A DNA stretch of 64,000 nucleotides from Mycobacterium sp. PSTR-4-N. GTDB taxonomy: Bacteria > Actinomycetota > Actinomycetes > Mycobacteriales > Mycobacteriaceae. Position 1 is the stretch's first letter. Each line of letters starts with the position of its first letter. Under the pieces are notes generated by a model, which had not been told where the DNA came from, did not search any database, and saw only the letters and a list, made by a program, of their open reading frames with translations. Location: assembly GCF_022348085.1 (NCBI RefSeq), contig NZ_JAKRFN010000001.1, forward strand, positions 1-64,000, in the 5' to 3' direction. The translations under genes and the position numbers were made by a program. This document shows positions 55,846 through 64,000 of the stretch, piece by piece.

Positions 55846-56207
55846 CCGCGTTGCTGTGGATGGGCGTCGCGCTGCTCGGAGGCGTGGGCGCGCTCGCTCG
55901 CCTGACCGTCGACAAGGCGGTGTCACGACGCATCGACAGGCCGTTCCCGTTCGGCACGCTGGTCGTCAACGTCAGCGGCGCTTTCCTGCTCGGCGCGTTG
56001 GCCGGATTGGCGCTGCCCCCGCACCTGGCGCTGTTGGTCGGCACGGCCTTTGTCGGCTCGTATACGACGTTCTCGACATGGATGCTCGAAACACAGCGCC
56101 TGGCCGAGGAGCGCCAGTTGGTCTCGGCGCTGGCCAACATCGGCCTCAGTGTGGCCTTTGGCTTGCTCGCCGCCTGGCTCGGCCACCACGTGGGAGCGAC
56201 ATTGTGA
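55842..56207 (+). CDS. crcB: Fluoride exporter CrcB (second copy)
   Basis: The ATG overlaps the stop of the first copy (ATGA); 121 residues. [49 protein letters not shown] are the same Fluc motifs. Opposite charge patterns of the two copies were not measured. Tandem crcB genes are usual in actinobacteria. Confidence 0.93.
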   Translation: MTALLWMGVALLGGVGALARLTVDKAVSRRIDRPFPFGTLVVNVSGAFLLGALAGLALPPHLALLVGTAFVGSYTTFSTWMLETQRLAEERQLVSALANIGLSVAFGLLAAWLGHHVGATL

Positions 56208-57223
56208 CCGAAATACACACCCTCACAGCCTATTTCGCCGAGCGACAGCGCAGCCGCGGCCGTTTCCTGGCTGATGCGCTGCTCGAGGTCTGCGCACGCG
56301 AACACCTCGCCGCCAGTATCTGCCTGCGCGGCATCGCGGGGTTCGGCACCACGCATGTGCTGCGCACCGACCGCTCCTTGACGCTGTCCGAGGACCCGCC
56401 GGTCACCGTGACAGCCGCTGATCGGCCCGAACGGATTCGCGCGCTGGCCGACGCCGTTGTCGAGCTGCCGGCGCGCGGATTGATCACCCTCGAACGGTCG
56501 TGGGTGGCACCCAGCGCACCGCCGGGCGACGGGGCGGTGCGGCTGTCCCTTCTGCTGGGACGAAAGCAGCAGGTCGCGGGTGCGGCGGGGTTCGTGACGG
56601 TGTGCGAGATCCTGCACCGCCGTGGCTTCGTCACCGCTGACGTCTTCCTCGGCGTCGACGGCGTCGTCGCCGGGCAGCGACGCCGAGCGCGCTTCTTCGG
56701 CCACAACACCGACGTGCCGGTGCTCGTCACCGGTGTCGGTGCGCGTGCACAGGCGGTGGCGGCGATCGACGAGCTCGCCACCCTGGTGGACACGACGCCG
56801 ATCAGCATCGCACCCGTCGTGGTCTGCAAGGTCGAGGGCCGCACCGTGGCCGATCCGCCCGGCAACTGGCGCTCGCACAAACTCACGGTGCACACGAATG
56901 AGGACTCCCGCCATGACGGTCGTCCCGTGCACCGCGAGCTGACGGCTCGGCTGCGCGCGACCGACCATGCCGCCGGCGCCACCACGCTGCGCGGGCTGTG
57001 GGGATTCCGCGGCGGTCAACGCCCGCACGGCGACCGCGTCCTGCAGATCGGGCGCCACGTCCCGGTGACGACCACGCTGCTGGGCACCGGCAGCACACTC
57101 GCCGCCGATTACGCCGTCGTCGACCGGGTGACCGCAGAGCACGGCGTGGTCACCTGCGAGCCGGTGCACGCTCTGATCGCTGTGCACGACGGCCGTCGGC
57201 AGGGCACGCTGACCCTCGACTGA
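56204..57223 (+). CDS. DUF190 family protein (two DUF190 repeats)
   Basis: The GTG overlaps the crcB stop (GTGA); 339 residues. Two similar halves each carry strand-helix patterns ending in CRGIAGFG- and RGLWGFRG-type segments (near residues 40 and 260), and the second half has the KLTVHTNEDSRHDGRP start. DUF190 proteins are PII-like and often encoded with crcB, suggesting a regulator or partner of fluoride export. Confidence 0.85.
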   Translation: MTEIHTLTAYFAERQRSRGRFLADALLEVCAREHLAASICLRGIAGFGTTHVLRTDRSLTLSEDPPVTVTAADRPERIRALADAVVELPARGLITLERSWVAPSAPPGDGAVRLSLLLGRKQQVAGAAGFVTVCEILHRRGFVTADVFLGVDGVVAGQRRRARFFGHNTDVPVLVTGVGARAQAVAAIDELATLVDTTPISIAPVVVCKVEGRTVADPPGNWRSHKLTVHTNEDSRHDGRPVHRELTARLRATDHAAGATTLRGLWGFRGGQRPHGDRVLQIGRHVPVTTTLLGTGSTLAADYAVVDRVTAEHGVVTCEPVHALIAVHDGRRQGTLTLD

Positions 57224-57649
57224 TCAGAGCGTCAGCATCCACACACCGCCGACGGCCAGCGCGACCACCTTGACCACTTCCAGGCCGACATAGGCGAGGT
57301 GCGCCCGCGATCGCGGCGCCTCCCCGCCCGCCAGCACGCGATCGGATCGCCGGCTCAACGCCGGACGCACGAGCAGGACCTGGACCGCCAACAAGGCGAC
57401 AGCGAGCATGGCGGCGATCGACGCGCCACCGGCCACCTCGGCGGTCAGCACGCCGGCGACCACCACCACCGCGAGGACCCCCTCGCAGGCATTGAGTGCA
57501 CGAAAGACCAGTCGCCCGATACCGAGCCCGACGGGCACTGTGACTCCCGGCGCCCGGAACTTCAGCGGGGCCTCCAGGAACGAGATCGCCAGCACCATGC
57601 CGAGCCAGGTGAACGTCGCCGCGATGGCGACCGCGGAACCAGCGTGCAC
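57224..57649 (-). CDS. Small integral membrane protein
   Basis: The GTG at 57647-57649 gives 141 residues; the open frame extends upstream without support and over the opposite-strand gene. About four hydrophobic segments are visible (AATFTWLGMVLAISFLE, LAVVVVAGVL, AAMLAVALLAVQVLLVRP, VVKVVALAVGGVWML). The third segment ends with RRSDRVLAGG. It resembles mycobacterial conserved membrane proteins; function is not known. Confidence 0.75.
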   Translation of the reverse strand: MHAGSAVAIAATFTWLGMVLAISFLEAPLKFRAPGVTVPVGLGIGRLVFRALNACEGVLAVVVVAGVLTAEVAGGASIAAMLAVALLAVQVLLVRPALSRRSDRVLAGGEAPRSRAHLAYVGLEVVKVVALAVGGVWMLTL

Positions 57650-57682
57650 AGCGGCGAGCTTAGGTGGTGGCAGGCTGAGGCG

Positions 57683-57871
57683 ATGGACCGTGTCGCCGAA
57701 CTGCAGCGCTGGGCTGATTCGGGTGCCGTGTGGGAGGTGATCGGACGCTCCGCCGGCACCGTCACCGTCGCGCTGCTGCGCTGCGACGGAGGTGAGGAAG
57801 CGTCGCGCTTCACCACCTCCGATCCAGCGCTGCTGGCCCACGTCGCCGACCGCAGGAGCAGCGACGACTGA
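57683..57871 (+). CDS. Conserved small mycobacterial protein
   Basis: The ATG at 57683 gives 62 residues. MDRVAELQRWADSGAVWEVI and TVTVALLRCDGGEEASRF are segments found in a small conserved protein across mycobacteria. The fold would be a small alpha-beta domain; function is unknown. It lies between two minus-strand membrane genes. Confidence 0.78.
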   Translation: MDRVAELQRWADSGAVWEVIGRSAGTVTVALLRCDGGEEASRFTTSDPALLAHVADRRSSDD

Positions 57872-57874
57872 ACG

Positions 57875-58813
57875 TCAGGCGTGGGATTTCTTCTTACCGA
57901 ACGGCAGCACCGACACGATCCCGACGACGAGCGCACCGACGACGAGCCCGATCACCGCGGAGGCGGCGGTGTTGACCAGCCAGGCCAGTACCGCGCCGAC
58001 CCCGCTGACGTGGTGCACGTACTCCTCTGCGTGGTGCACCAGCGAGTAGGGGCCGTGCCAGCCGAGCGTGTCGGTGCCGACGAGCAGGATGTGCCCGCCC
58101 ACCCACAGCATCGCCGCCGTTCCGACGACGGACAGGGCACTGAGCAGCTTCGGCATGCCGGTCACCAGCGCGCGCCCGACGCGGCCGACGAAGCCGGTCG
58201 ATCGCTGAGTGAGGCGCAGACCGACGTCGTCCATCTTGACGATGCCTGCGACCACGCCGTAGACCGCCGCCGTGATCACCACCGCGACGACGAGCAGAAT
58301 TATCAGGCGTGGCCAGAACGATTCGGCGGCAACCTCGTTCAGTGCGATCACCATGATCTCGGCGGACAGGATCAAGTCGGTCCGGATCGCGCCGGCCACC
58401 ATCTGTTTCTCGGCATCCGGCCCCTGGGTGGCGGCGGCCTGCTGATGGCCCTCGTGGCCGAGGAGCTTGCCGAGCACCTTCTCGGCGCCCTCGTAGCACA
58501 GATAAGTCGCGCCGAGCATCAGGATGGGGGTGAGCAACCACGGCGCGAACTGACTGAGCAGCAGGGCCGCCGGCAGGATGAACACGATCTTGTTGCGCAA
58601 GGAGCCGACGGCGATGCGCTTGATGATCGGCAGCTCTCGCTCAGCGGTGATGCCGTGCACGTACTGCGGCGTGACCGCGGTGTCGTCGATGACGACCCCG
58701 GCCGCCTTGGCGGTCGCCCGTCCCGCCGCCGCCCCCAGATCGTCGACGGACGCGGCCGCCAGCCGGGCCAGTGCCGCGACATCGTCGAGCAGCGCGAACA
58801 GTCCCCCGCTCAT
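57875..58813 (-). CDS. DUF808 family membrane protein
   Basis: The protein has 312 residues. It begins MSGGLFALLDDVAALARLAA, with AAGRATAKAAGVVIDDTAVTPQYV after it, the exact opening of DUF808 (YedI-like). About six hydrophobic helices follow from residue 75 on, including LIILLVVAVVITAAVYGVV. The C-terminus is basic (GKKKSHA). The function is unknown, perhaps transport. Confidence 0.92.
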   Translation of the reverse strand: MSGGLFALLDDVAALARLAAASVDDLGAAAGRATAKAAGVVIDDTAVTPQYVHGITAERELPIIKRIAVGSLRNKIVFILPAALLLSQFAPWLLTPILMLGATYLCYEGAEKVLGKLLGHEGHQQAAATQGPDAEKQMVAGAIRTDLILSAEIMVIALNEVAAESFWPRLIILLVVAVVITAAVYGVVAGIVKMDDVGLRLTQRSTGFVGRVGRALVTGMPKLLSALSVVGTAAMLWVGGHILLVGTDTLGWHGPYSLVHHAEEYVHHVSGVGAVLAWLVNTAASAVIGLVVGALVVGIVSVLPFGKKKSHA

Positions 58814-58991
58814 CGGACAGTCCCCATCGCACCTGCGGCCATGGCCGGAAGGTTACCCGCAGCCGCCTCCCAGGACTCTCCCAGCGTCGAACCGCCGCAC
58901 GAGCTCTCACCGGTTGTCACCACTGGGTGCTACTTTGCGCTCAGATCGCCGGGGGGCAGCGCGACGGGATCGCCGAAACGGGGGGTGCCAC

Positions 58992-59738
58992 ATGCCGAAG
59001 GTCGTCCGCCCGTGGCTCACGGCAGGGGTGGCCGTCATCGGGGTGGGCACCATCGTCGCCGCACCGCCACCATCCTCGGAAGGCTCAGTGCGCGTCGAGA
59101 ATTCGGCAGTCGTGCAGAATCCGACGCACAACCCGCTGCACTATTACCCCGACGTGCTGTCTCGGTCGGTGGCCAACGCCGGACATCTCGTTGACGAATA
59201 CCTCGAGCAGCCGCTGCCGATCGTTCGAGCGATCGCCGACAACGAGCGCCGCGGCGTCGTCGAGGTGTTCCGCGCCGCCGCCGAGCTGAACCCCGAAGCG
59301 TTCGCGCACGCCGTTCTCGCGGCGGCGAATCGGCCGGTCGCGAGCCTCGCACGCGTCGTCGGCAGCGGCGAGCCGTTCCGGACGGCCAACAGCATGGTGG
59401 TCCGACTCACCGTGCCGGCAGCCAGTGGTGTTCTGGCCGGCGCGGCGGGCACGGCCGAGATCGTCGACGCGGCGGCCGACCTCGATCCCGTCCGTGTCGC
59501 CGGCGGACTGGTGAACCTGCCCGCCCGTACTGCCGACGGTCTGCTCAACGGCCGCGTGGACGGTGGGCGTGACGAGTACTTCGGCCTTCTCGGCTCTGTC
59601 GTCGAAGCCCCCGTGAGCGAGGACATCTCCGGGCCGGTCGACTATCTCATCCGTTCGCTGCGAGACATCGGCGACACGATCGCGGCACCGGCGCCGCAGA
59701 ACGACACGGCTGCCGAAGCCGACGCACCGTCGGAGTAG
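58992..59738 (+). CDS. Exported mycobacterial protein, unknown function
   Basis: The ATG at 58992 is the natural start, with GGGGG upstream; 248 residues. It has a short signal-like N-terminus (PKVVRPWLTAGVAVIGVGTIVAAP). The mature protein is helical and Ala/Val-rich with HPEAFAH-like segments (ELNPEAFAHAVLAAANRPVA), like the many exported Ala/Val-rich proteins of mycobacteria that precede or follow PE/PPE-type regions. No enzyme motif is seen. Confidence 0.7.
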   Translation: MPKVVRPWLTAGVAVIGVGTIVAAPPPSSEGSVRVENSAVVQNPTHNPLHYYPDVLSRSVANAGHLVDEYLEQPLPIVRAIADNERRGVVEVFRAAAELNPEAFAHAVLAAANRPVASLARVVGSGEPFRTANSMVVRLTVPAASGVLAGAAGTAEIVDAAADLDPVRVAGGLVNLPARTADGLLNGRVDGGRDEYFGLLGSVVEAPVSEDISGPVDYLIRSLRDIGDTIAAPAPQNDTAAEADAPSE

Positions 59739-59810
59739 TGCAGCGCCGAAGAGTTTCGGGTCGCGGAGGCTCGGGTATCTGCGGGGCACCCTGCGACAGA
59801 TTGGTGGCTC

Positions 59811-60134
59811 ATGAAATCCCATCCGAGGACTCGACTGGCCGTGTTCGGCGGCGCGACGCTTCTCGTGTTCGCCGTCGGCTGCGGCGGCGGTGACGGCGGC
59901 GACTCGAGCAGCACGTCGTCGACGACCGAGAGCAGCACCACGAGCACCACCAGCACGTCGGTGCCGGCCAGTACCGCGCCCTCGATGAGCACCAGCCCCG
60001 CGCCCGGTGGCGCGACGGGCGGCGGCGACGCCAACGGTGGCGGCGGCTCCATCCCCGGCGGCCCGACCGGCAGCGGCGGACCCGGCGGTGGCGGCGGCTG
60101 CGTGCCCGGCGTCGGCTGCATCTCGGTACCCTGA
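59811..60134 (+). CDS. Low-complexity lipoprotein
   Basis: This 107-residue protein has lipobox VFAVGCG (Cys24). After it comes a Ser/Thr run (TSSTTESSTTSTTSTS), a Pro/Ala segment and a Gly-rich part ending CVPGVGCISVP. The composition fits a flexible surface lipoprotein. Function is unknown. Confidence 0.75.
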   Translation: MKSHPRTRLAVFGGATLLVFAVGCGGGDGGDSSSTSSTTESSTTSTTSTSVPASTAPSMSTSPAPGGATGGGDANGGGGSIPGGPTGSGGPGGGGGCVPGVGCISVP

Positions 60135-60142
60135 GCCGGCTG

Positions 60143-60820
60143 ATGTCACAGCCTGCTGTCCTGTTCGATGTCGATGGCACCCTGGTGGATTCGAACTATC
60201 TGCACATCTACGCCTGGGTCCGCGCATTCGAGGCCGAAAAAGTGAACGTCGAGGCGTGGCGCATTCACCGGTGCATCGGCATGGACGGCACGACGTTGGT
60301 GAAGACCCTGGCCGGCGACGGGGCCGGCCAGGGGCAGCTCGATCAGCTCAAGGATCGGCACAGCGAGTTCTACAAGGAGAGCGCCCATCTGCTGACTCCG
60401 CTGCCCGGTGCGCGGGATCTGCTGCGCCGAGTCGCCGACCTGGGCTTGCAGGTGGTGCTGGCGACATCGGCGCCCGAGGACGAATTACGCACGCTGCGTG
60501 AGGTTCTGGACTGCGACGATGTGGTGTCCGAAGTCACCTCGTCCGAGGACGTCGACACGGCCAAACCGCAGCCCGACATCGTCGAGGTGGCGCTGAGCCG
60601 GGCCGGCGTCTCCACCGCCGAGGCGGTGTTCGTCGGCGACGCGATCTGGGATTGCGAAGCCGCCCGCCGGGTGGACCTGACCTCGCTGGGCGTCCTCACC
60701 GGTGGCGTGTCGAGAGGCGAATTGTCGGATGCAGGTGCGGCAGCCGTCTTCGAGGACACCGCCGACCTGTTGGCGCACCTGGACAGCACGCCGATCGGAG
60801 CGCTCGCCGCTACTGCCTGA
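60143..60820 (+). CDS. HAD-superfamily phosphatase
   Basis: The protein is 225 residues. [11 protein letters not shown] (Asp9, Asp11) is motif [11 protein letters not shown] motif [11 protein letters not shown] with Lys motif III, and [12 protein letters not shown] motif IV. The cap domain lies at about 20-80, making it a beta-phosphoglucomutase/phosphoglycolate-like HAD. The substrate is unknown. Confidence 0.92.
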   Translation: MSQPAVLFDVDGTLVDSNYLHIYAWVRAFEAEKVNVEAWRIHRCIGMDGTTLVKTLAGDGAGQGQLDQLKDRHSEFYKESAHLLTPLPGARDLLRRVADLGLQVVLATSAPEDELRTLREVLDCDDVVSEVTSSEDVDTAKPQPDIVEVALSRAGVSTAEAVFVGDAIWDCEAARRVDLTSLGVLTGGVSRGELSDAGAAAVFEDTADLLAHLDSTPIGALAATA

Positions 60821-63632
60821 TGGCGGCCAGTCTGCGTCGCGACGCGGGACTGCTCACGTGCTGCGGCCACCAGAACCACCGGCCCAGCATCGTCGCCATC
60901 GCCGGCGTCATGAACGATCGCACGATCAGCGTGTCGAACAGCAGGCCCAGCGCGATCGTCGTGCCGACCTGAGCCATCACCGCCAGATCGCTGAAGGCGA
61001 ACGAGGCCATGGTGAACGCGAACACCAGCCCCGCCGAGGTGACCACAGACCCGGTGCCTGCCATCGCACGGATGATGCCGGTCTTCAGACCGCCCTCACG
61101 CTCCTCCTTGAACCGCGAAACGATCAGCAGGTTGTAGTCCGAACCGACGGCGAGCAGCAGGATCACCGACATCGGCAGCACCATCCAGTGCAGTTCCAGG
61201 CCGATCAGGTGTTGCCACAAAAGGATGGACAGACCGAAGGACGCTCCGAGGGACAGCAGGACGGTGCCGACGATCACCGCCGCGGCGATCACGGCGCGCG
61301 TGATGATCAGCATGATGACGAAGATCAACGTGACGGCGGCGATTCCCGCGATCAGCAGGTCGTATTGTGAGCCGTCCTTCATGTCCTTGTAGGTGGCCGC
61401 GGTCCCGGCGAGGAAGACCTTCGAGCCCTCCAGTGGCGTGCCCTTGATCGCTTCCTTGGCCGCCGTCTTGATCGGGTCCACCTTGTCGAGACCCTCGATG
61501 GTCGCCGGATCGCCCTCGTGGCTGATGATGAAGCGCACCGACTTGCCGTCGGGCGAGATGAACTGCTGGATGCCGCGCTGGAAGTCCTTGTTGGCGAAGA
61601 CCTCTGGGGGCAAGTAGAACGAATCGTCGTTGCGGGAGTCGTCGAAGGCCTCCCCCATGGCCGACGCGTTCTCCTGCTGCGCCGCCATCTGGTCCTGCAT
61701 GCCCTTCTGCGACTGGTACATCGTCAGCATCATCGACTTCATCGACCGCATGGTCTCGATCTGCGAGGGCAGCAACTCGACCAGTTGCGGCATCAGCGTG
61801 TCGAGGCGCTCCAGGTCGGGAACGATCGCGGCGATGTCGTCGCTCATCGTGTTGATGCCGTCGAGGGTGTCGAACACCGACCGGATCGCCCAACACACCG
61901 GGATGTTGTAGCAGTGCGGTTCCCAGTAGAAGTAGCTGCGCAGCGGACGGATGAAGTCGTCGAAGTTGGCGATGTTGTCGCGCAGGGTGGCGACGTCGAC
62001 GGCAGTGTCCTTCGTCTTCTCGACCATGCGATGGGTGGTGTCGCGCATCTGCTGGGTGATGCTGTACATCTTCTGCATCGTGTCGATGGTCTTCTGTATC
62101 GCGTCGGCCTGGGTGAGCATGTCGGCCATCCGGTCCTGCTGATACTTCTGGTTCAGCTGGCTCAGGGTGCCCTGCACGCTCATCTGGAACGGGATCGTGC
62201 TGTGCTTGATCGGCTTCCCGTCGGGGCGGGTGATCGTCTGCACGCGCGCGACACCGGGCACTCGGAACAGCGCCTTGGCGATCTTGTCGATGACGAGGAA
62301 ATCGGCCGGGTTGCGCAGGTCGTGGTCGCTCTGCACCATCAGCAGTTCGGGGTTCATCCGCGCTGTGCCGAAGTGGCGATCGGCCGCGGCGTACCCGATG
62401 TTCGCCGGGATGTCGGCGGGCAGGTAGTTGCGGGCGTCGTAGTTGGTCTTGTAGCCCGGCAGCGTCACGAGTCCGACCAGCGCGAGCGCCAGAGTCCCGG
62501 CCAGCACCGGTCCGGGCCAGCGGACCACCATCACGCCGACCCGACGCCAGCCGCGGGAGCTGATCGCACGCTTGGGGGCGAATGCTCCGAAGCGGCTCGC
62601 CACCACCACCACGGCGGGCCCGAGCGTCATCGCCGCCAGCACGGCCACCAGGGTGCCGACTGCGCACGGCACACCGAGCGAATTGAAGTACGGCAGCCGG
62701 GTGAAGCTCAGGCACGACATGGCTCCCGCGATCGTCAACCCCGAGCCGAGGATGACGTGGGCGGTGCCGCTGAACATGGTGTAGAACGCCGACACCCGGT
62801 CCTGGCCGGCGCCGAGCGCTTCCTGATAGCGCCCGATGGCGAAGATCGCGTAGTCCGTCCCCGCTGCGATGACCATCAGTACGAGGAGGTTCACCGCGAA
62901 GGTGGACAGCCCGATGACGTTGTTGATCGCCAGGAACGCCACGATGCCGCGGGCCGCGCCGAGCTCGATGAACACCATGAACAAGATCAGCAGCATGGTG
63001 ACGACGGATCGGTAGACCAGCAGGAGCATGACCGCGATGACGCCGATGGTGATCAGCGTGACCCGGAAGATGCTCCGGTCGCCGGCGTGCGCCTGGTCGG
63101 CGATCAGTGGCGCCGGTCCGGTGAGGTAGGTCGTCATACCCGGTGGTGCGGGTGTGGAGTCGATGAGTTCGCGCACCGCGGCGACGGACTCGTTGGCCAG
63201 CGGTTCGCCCTGGTTCCCGTGCAGGTTGATCTGCACGTAGGCGGCTTTGCCGTCCGCGCTCTGCGCGCCGGCAGCGGTCAGCGGATCGCCCCAGAAGTCG
63301 GCCACGTGCTGGACGTGGGCTGTGTCGGCCTCGAGTTTGTCGACCAGGGTGTCGTAGTAGCGGTGCGCTTCGTCGCCGAGCGGATGATCCCCCTCGAGCA
63401 CGATCATCGCGGTGCTGTCGGAGTCGAACTCCTCGAAGTTCTCCCCGATCTGCTTCATCGAGATGTAGGCGGGACCGTCCTTGGCGGCCAGCCCCACGGT
63501 GCGGTCCTCGCCGACCTTCTCCAGCGACGGCAGGAGCACGTTCGTCGCGACCGTGAGCGCGAGCCAGCCGAGCAGAATGGGCACCGCGAGGGCGCGGATG
63601 ACGCGCGCCACCCCCCTGTGCTCATTCGCCAT
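60810..63632 (-). CDS. MmpL-family RND transporter
   Basis: The protein is 940 residues with the MmpL layout: helix 1, a periplasmic domain (about 35-175), helices 2-6, a second domain (about 400-730), and helices 7-12. [16 protein letters not shown] and [16 protein letters not shown] carry the Asp-Tyr pairs of the proton relay. It is most like the MmpL4/MmpL5 group that works with MmpS to export siderophores or lipids. No mmpS gene is seen in the 260 bases upstream. Confidence 0.95.
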   Translation of the reverse strand: MANEHRGVARVIRALAVPILLGWLALTVATNVLLPSLEKVGEDRTVGLAAKDGPAYISMKQIGENFEEFDSDSTAMIVLEGDHPLGDEAHRYYDTLVDKLEADTAHVQHVADFWGDPLTAAGAQSADGKAAYVQINLHGNQGEPLANESVAAVRELIDSTPAPPGMTTYLTGPAPLIADQAHAGDRSIFRVTLITIGVIAVMLLLVYRSVVTMLLILFMVFIELGAARGIVAFLAINNVIGLSTFAVNLLVLMVIAAGTDYAIFAIGRYQEALGAGQDRVSAFYTMFSGTAHVILGSGLTIAGAMSCLSFTRLPYFNSLGVPCAVGTLVAVLAAMTLGPAVVVVASRFGAFAPKRAISSRGWRRVGVMVVRWPGPVLAGTLALALVGLVTLPGYKTNYDARNYLPADIPANIGYAAADRHFGTARMNPELLMVQSDHDLRNPADFLVIDKIAKALFRVPGVARVQTITRPDGKPIKHSTIPFQMSVQGTLSQLNQKYQQDRMADMLTQADAIQKTIDTMQKMYSITQQMRDTTHRMVEKTKDTAVDVATLRDNIANFDDFIRPLRSYFYWEPHCYNIPVCWAIRSVFDTLDGINTMSDDIAAIVPDLERLDTLMPQLVELLPSQIETMRSMKSMMLTMYQSQKGMQDQMAAQQENASAMGEAFDDSRNDDSFYLPPEVFANKDFQRGIQQFISPDGKSVRFIISHEGDPATIEGLDKVDPIKTAAKEAIKGTPLEGSKVFLAGTAATYKDMKDGSQYDLLIAGIAAVTLIFVIMLIITRAVIAAAVIVGTVLLSLGASFGLSILLWQHLIGLELHWMVLPMSVILLLAVGSDYNLLIVSRFKEEREGGLKTGIIRAMAGTGSVVTSAGLVFAFTMASFAFSDLAVMAQVGTTIALGLLFDTLIVRSFMTPAMATMLGRWFWWPQHVSSPASRRRLAAIRQ

Positions 63633-63840
63633 CGTGCATCGTCCCCATCAAGTGCGACCTCGCCATTTCCCCGGCCCGTTCCCGGCCCGTTCCGGACCTA
63701 CGTCGTGGAGCCGCCCGCGCATCACCCGGCGCGCCGAAGATACATACAACTAGCTCATCAAATCATTCGCTGTCGATCCGGGCAGACGTTACCGGTTCGC
63801 CACAGTGCCTTCGACCGACTGTCCTCGAATCTCAGCGATG

Positions 63841-63857
63841 TCCCGGAATGTCCGGGA
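63841..63857. promoter_or_regulatory. Perfect 7-bp inverted repeat upstream of the LigD-like gene
   Basis: TCCCGGA-ATG-TCCGGGA lies 36 bases before the ATG at 63893, and a third GGGAATG follows. The size and position fit a dimeric regulator's operator. No other element was found in this 260-base gap. Confidence 0.4.
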
Positions 63858-63892
63858 ATGTCATTGTTGCGTTTGCTCCGTAGGCTGTCGTG

Positions 63893-64000
63893 ATGTCTCC
63901 CGAGCAGCGTGCCGGGGTGGAACTGACCAACCTCGAGGCGCCCCTCGCCGACGACGCCGGAGCGACGAAGCGCGACCTCGTCGACTACCTGGATGCCATC
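63893..64000 (+). CDS. LigD-polymerase-like protein (start only)
   Basis: Only 36 codons are inside the window. MSPEQRAGVELTNLEAPLAD then AGATKRDLVDYLDAI matches the opening of the LigD polymerase (PolDom) family, VxLTNxDxxLFxxAGxTKRDLxxYLxxV. These enzymes act in end joining of DNA breaks or stand alone. The rest lies beyond the right edge. Confidence 0.72.
   Translation, partial: MSPEQRAGVELTNLEAPLADDAGATKRDLVDYLDAI

Noticed and set aside
63633..63892. mmpS gene upstream of the MmpL gene
   Set aside because: No minus-strand frame of the right size with a membrane anchor lies in this 260-base gap.
61518..63893. Plus-strand open frame of 791 codons opposite the MmpL gene
   Set aside because: His/Asp/Arg-rich low-complexity product, antisense to a canonical MmpL gene; a shadow frame.

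Overview
The window is high-GC mycobacterial DNA, most likely from a fast-growing Mycobacterium/Mycolicibacterium. The host genes at the right (MmpL-type RND transporter, pgmA next to two crcB genes and a DUF190 gene, DUF808 protein, LigD-polymerase-like start) are typical of that group, and the phage carries mycobacterial signatures (WhiB-like protein, Rpf-like domain in the tape measure). About 52 kb (position 1 to about 52,355) is the right-hand part of an apparently intact siphovirus-type prophage. It stops at the 3' end of a tRNA-Ala(GGC) gene (52355-52427). The other end, including the lysis genes and second attachment site, lies left of the window.

Phage layout, read right to left because nearly all genes are on the minus strand. 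(a) 51.1-52.35 kb: tyrosine integrase and repeats that could be its arm sites. (b) 48.0-51.1 kb, plus strand: a lysogeny block with an XRE-type repressor, an ImmA/IrrE-like metalloprotease, a DUF3263 protein, two related secreted/lipoproteins and a membrane protein. (c) 47.83-48.03 kb: divergent control region with four copies of a 12-bp operator-like repeat, two of them inside leftward promoters. (d) 22.9-47.8 kb: a long, tightly coupled early/middle operon. It encodes a second XRE protein, an Xis-like protein, a WhiB-zinc-finger fusion, a RecE/YqaJ exonuclease with a Bet/RecT annealing protein, an IS110-like C-terminal-domain protein, a DUF2303 protein, a LAGLIDADG endonuclease, a stand-alone DnaA domain IV, two DnaQ-like exonucleases, a replisome-organiser-like protein with iteron-like repeats, many Cys-rich small proteins, and a cassette of three glycosyltransferases, a TylF-like methyltransferase and an orphan HigA-like protein. 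No phage DNA polymerase or replicative helicase was recognised, so the phage probably recruits the host replisome. (e) 1-22.7 kb: packaging and virion genes: small and large terminase, portal, MuF-like protein, scaffold, HK97-type capsid, connectors, major tail protein, G/GT tail chaperones with a canonical -1 slippery site, a 1,773-residue tape measure with Rpf-like and M15-like hydrolase motifs, and minor tail proteins ending in a possible beta-helix fibre cut by the window edge.

Host region (52.4-64 kb): tRNA-Ala, MFS exporter, phosphoglucomutase, divergent crcB-crcB-DUF190 operon (fluoride export), small membrane and conserved proteins, DUF808 protein, two exported proteins, a HAD phosphatase, an MmpL transporter and the start of a LigD-polymerase-like gene.

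The most notable points are the putative virion-glycosylation cassette with an embedded HigA-like antitoxin, the spacer-embedded operators of the immunity region, the stand-alone DnaA domain IV with iteron-like repeats nearby, and the two-domain hydrolase tape measure. All functional names come from reading motifs; no database search was run.
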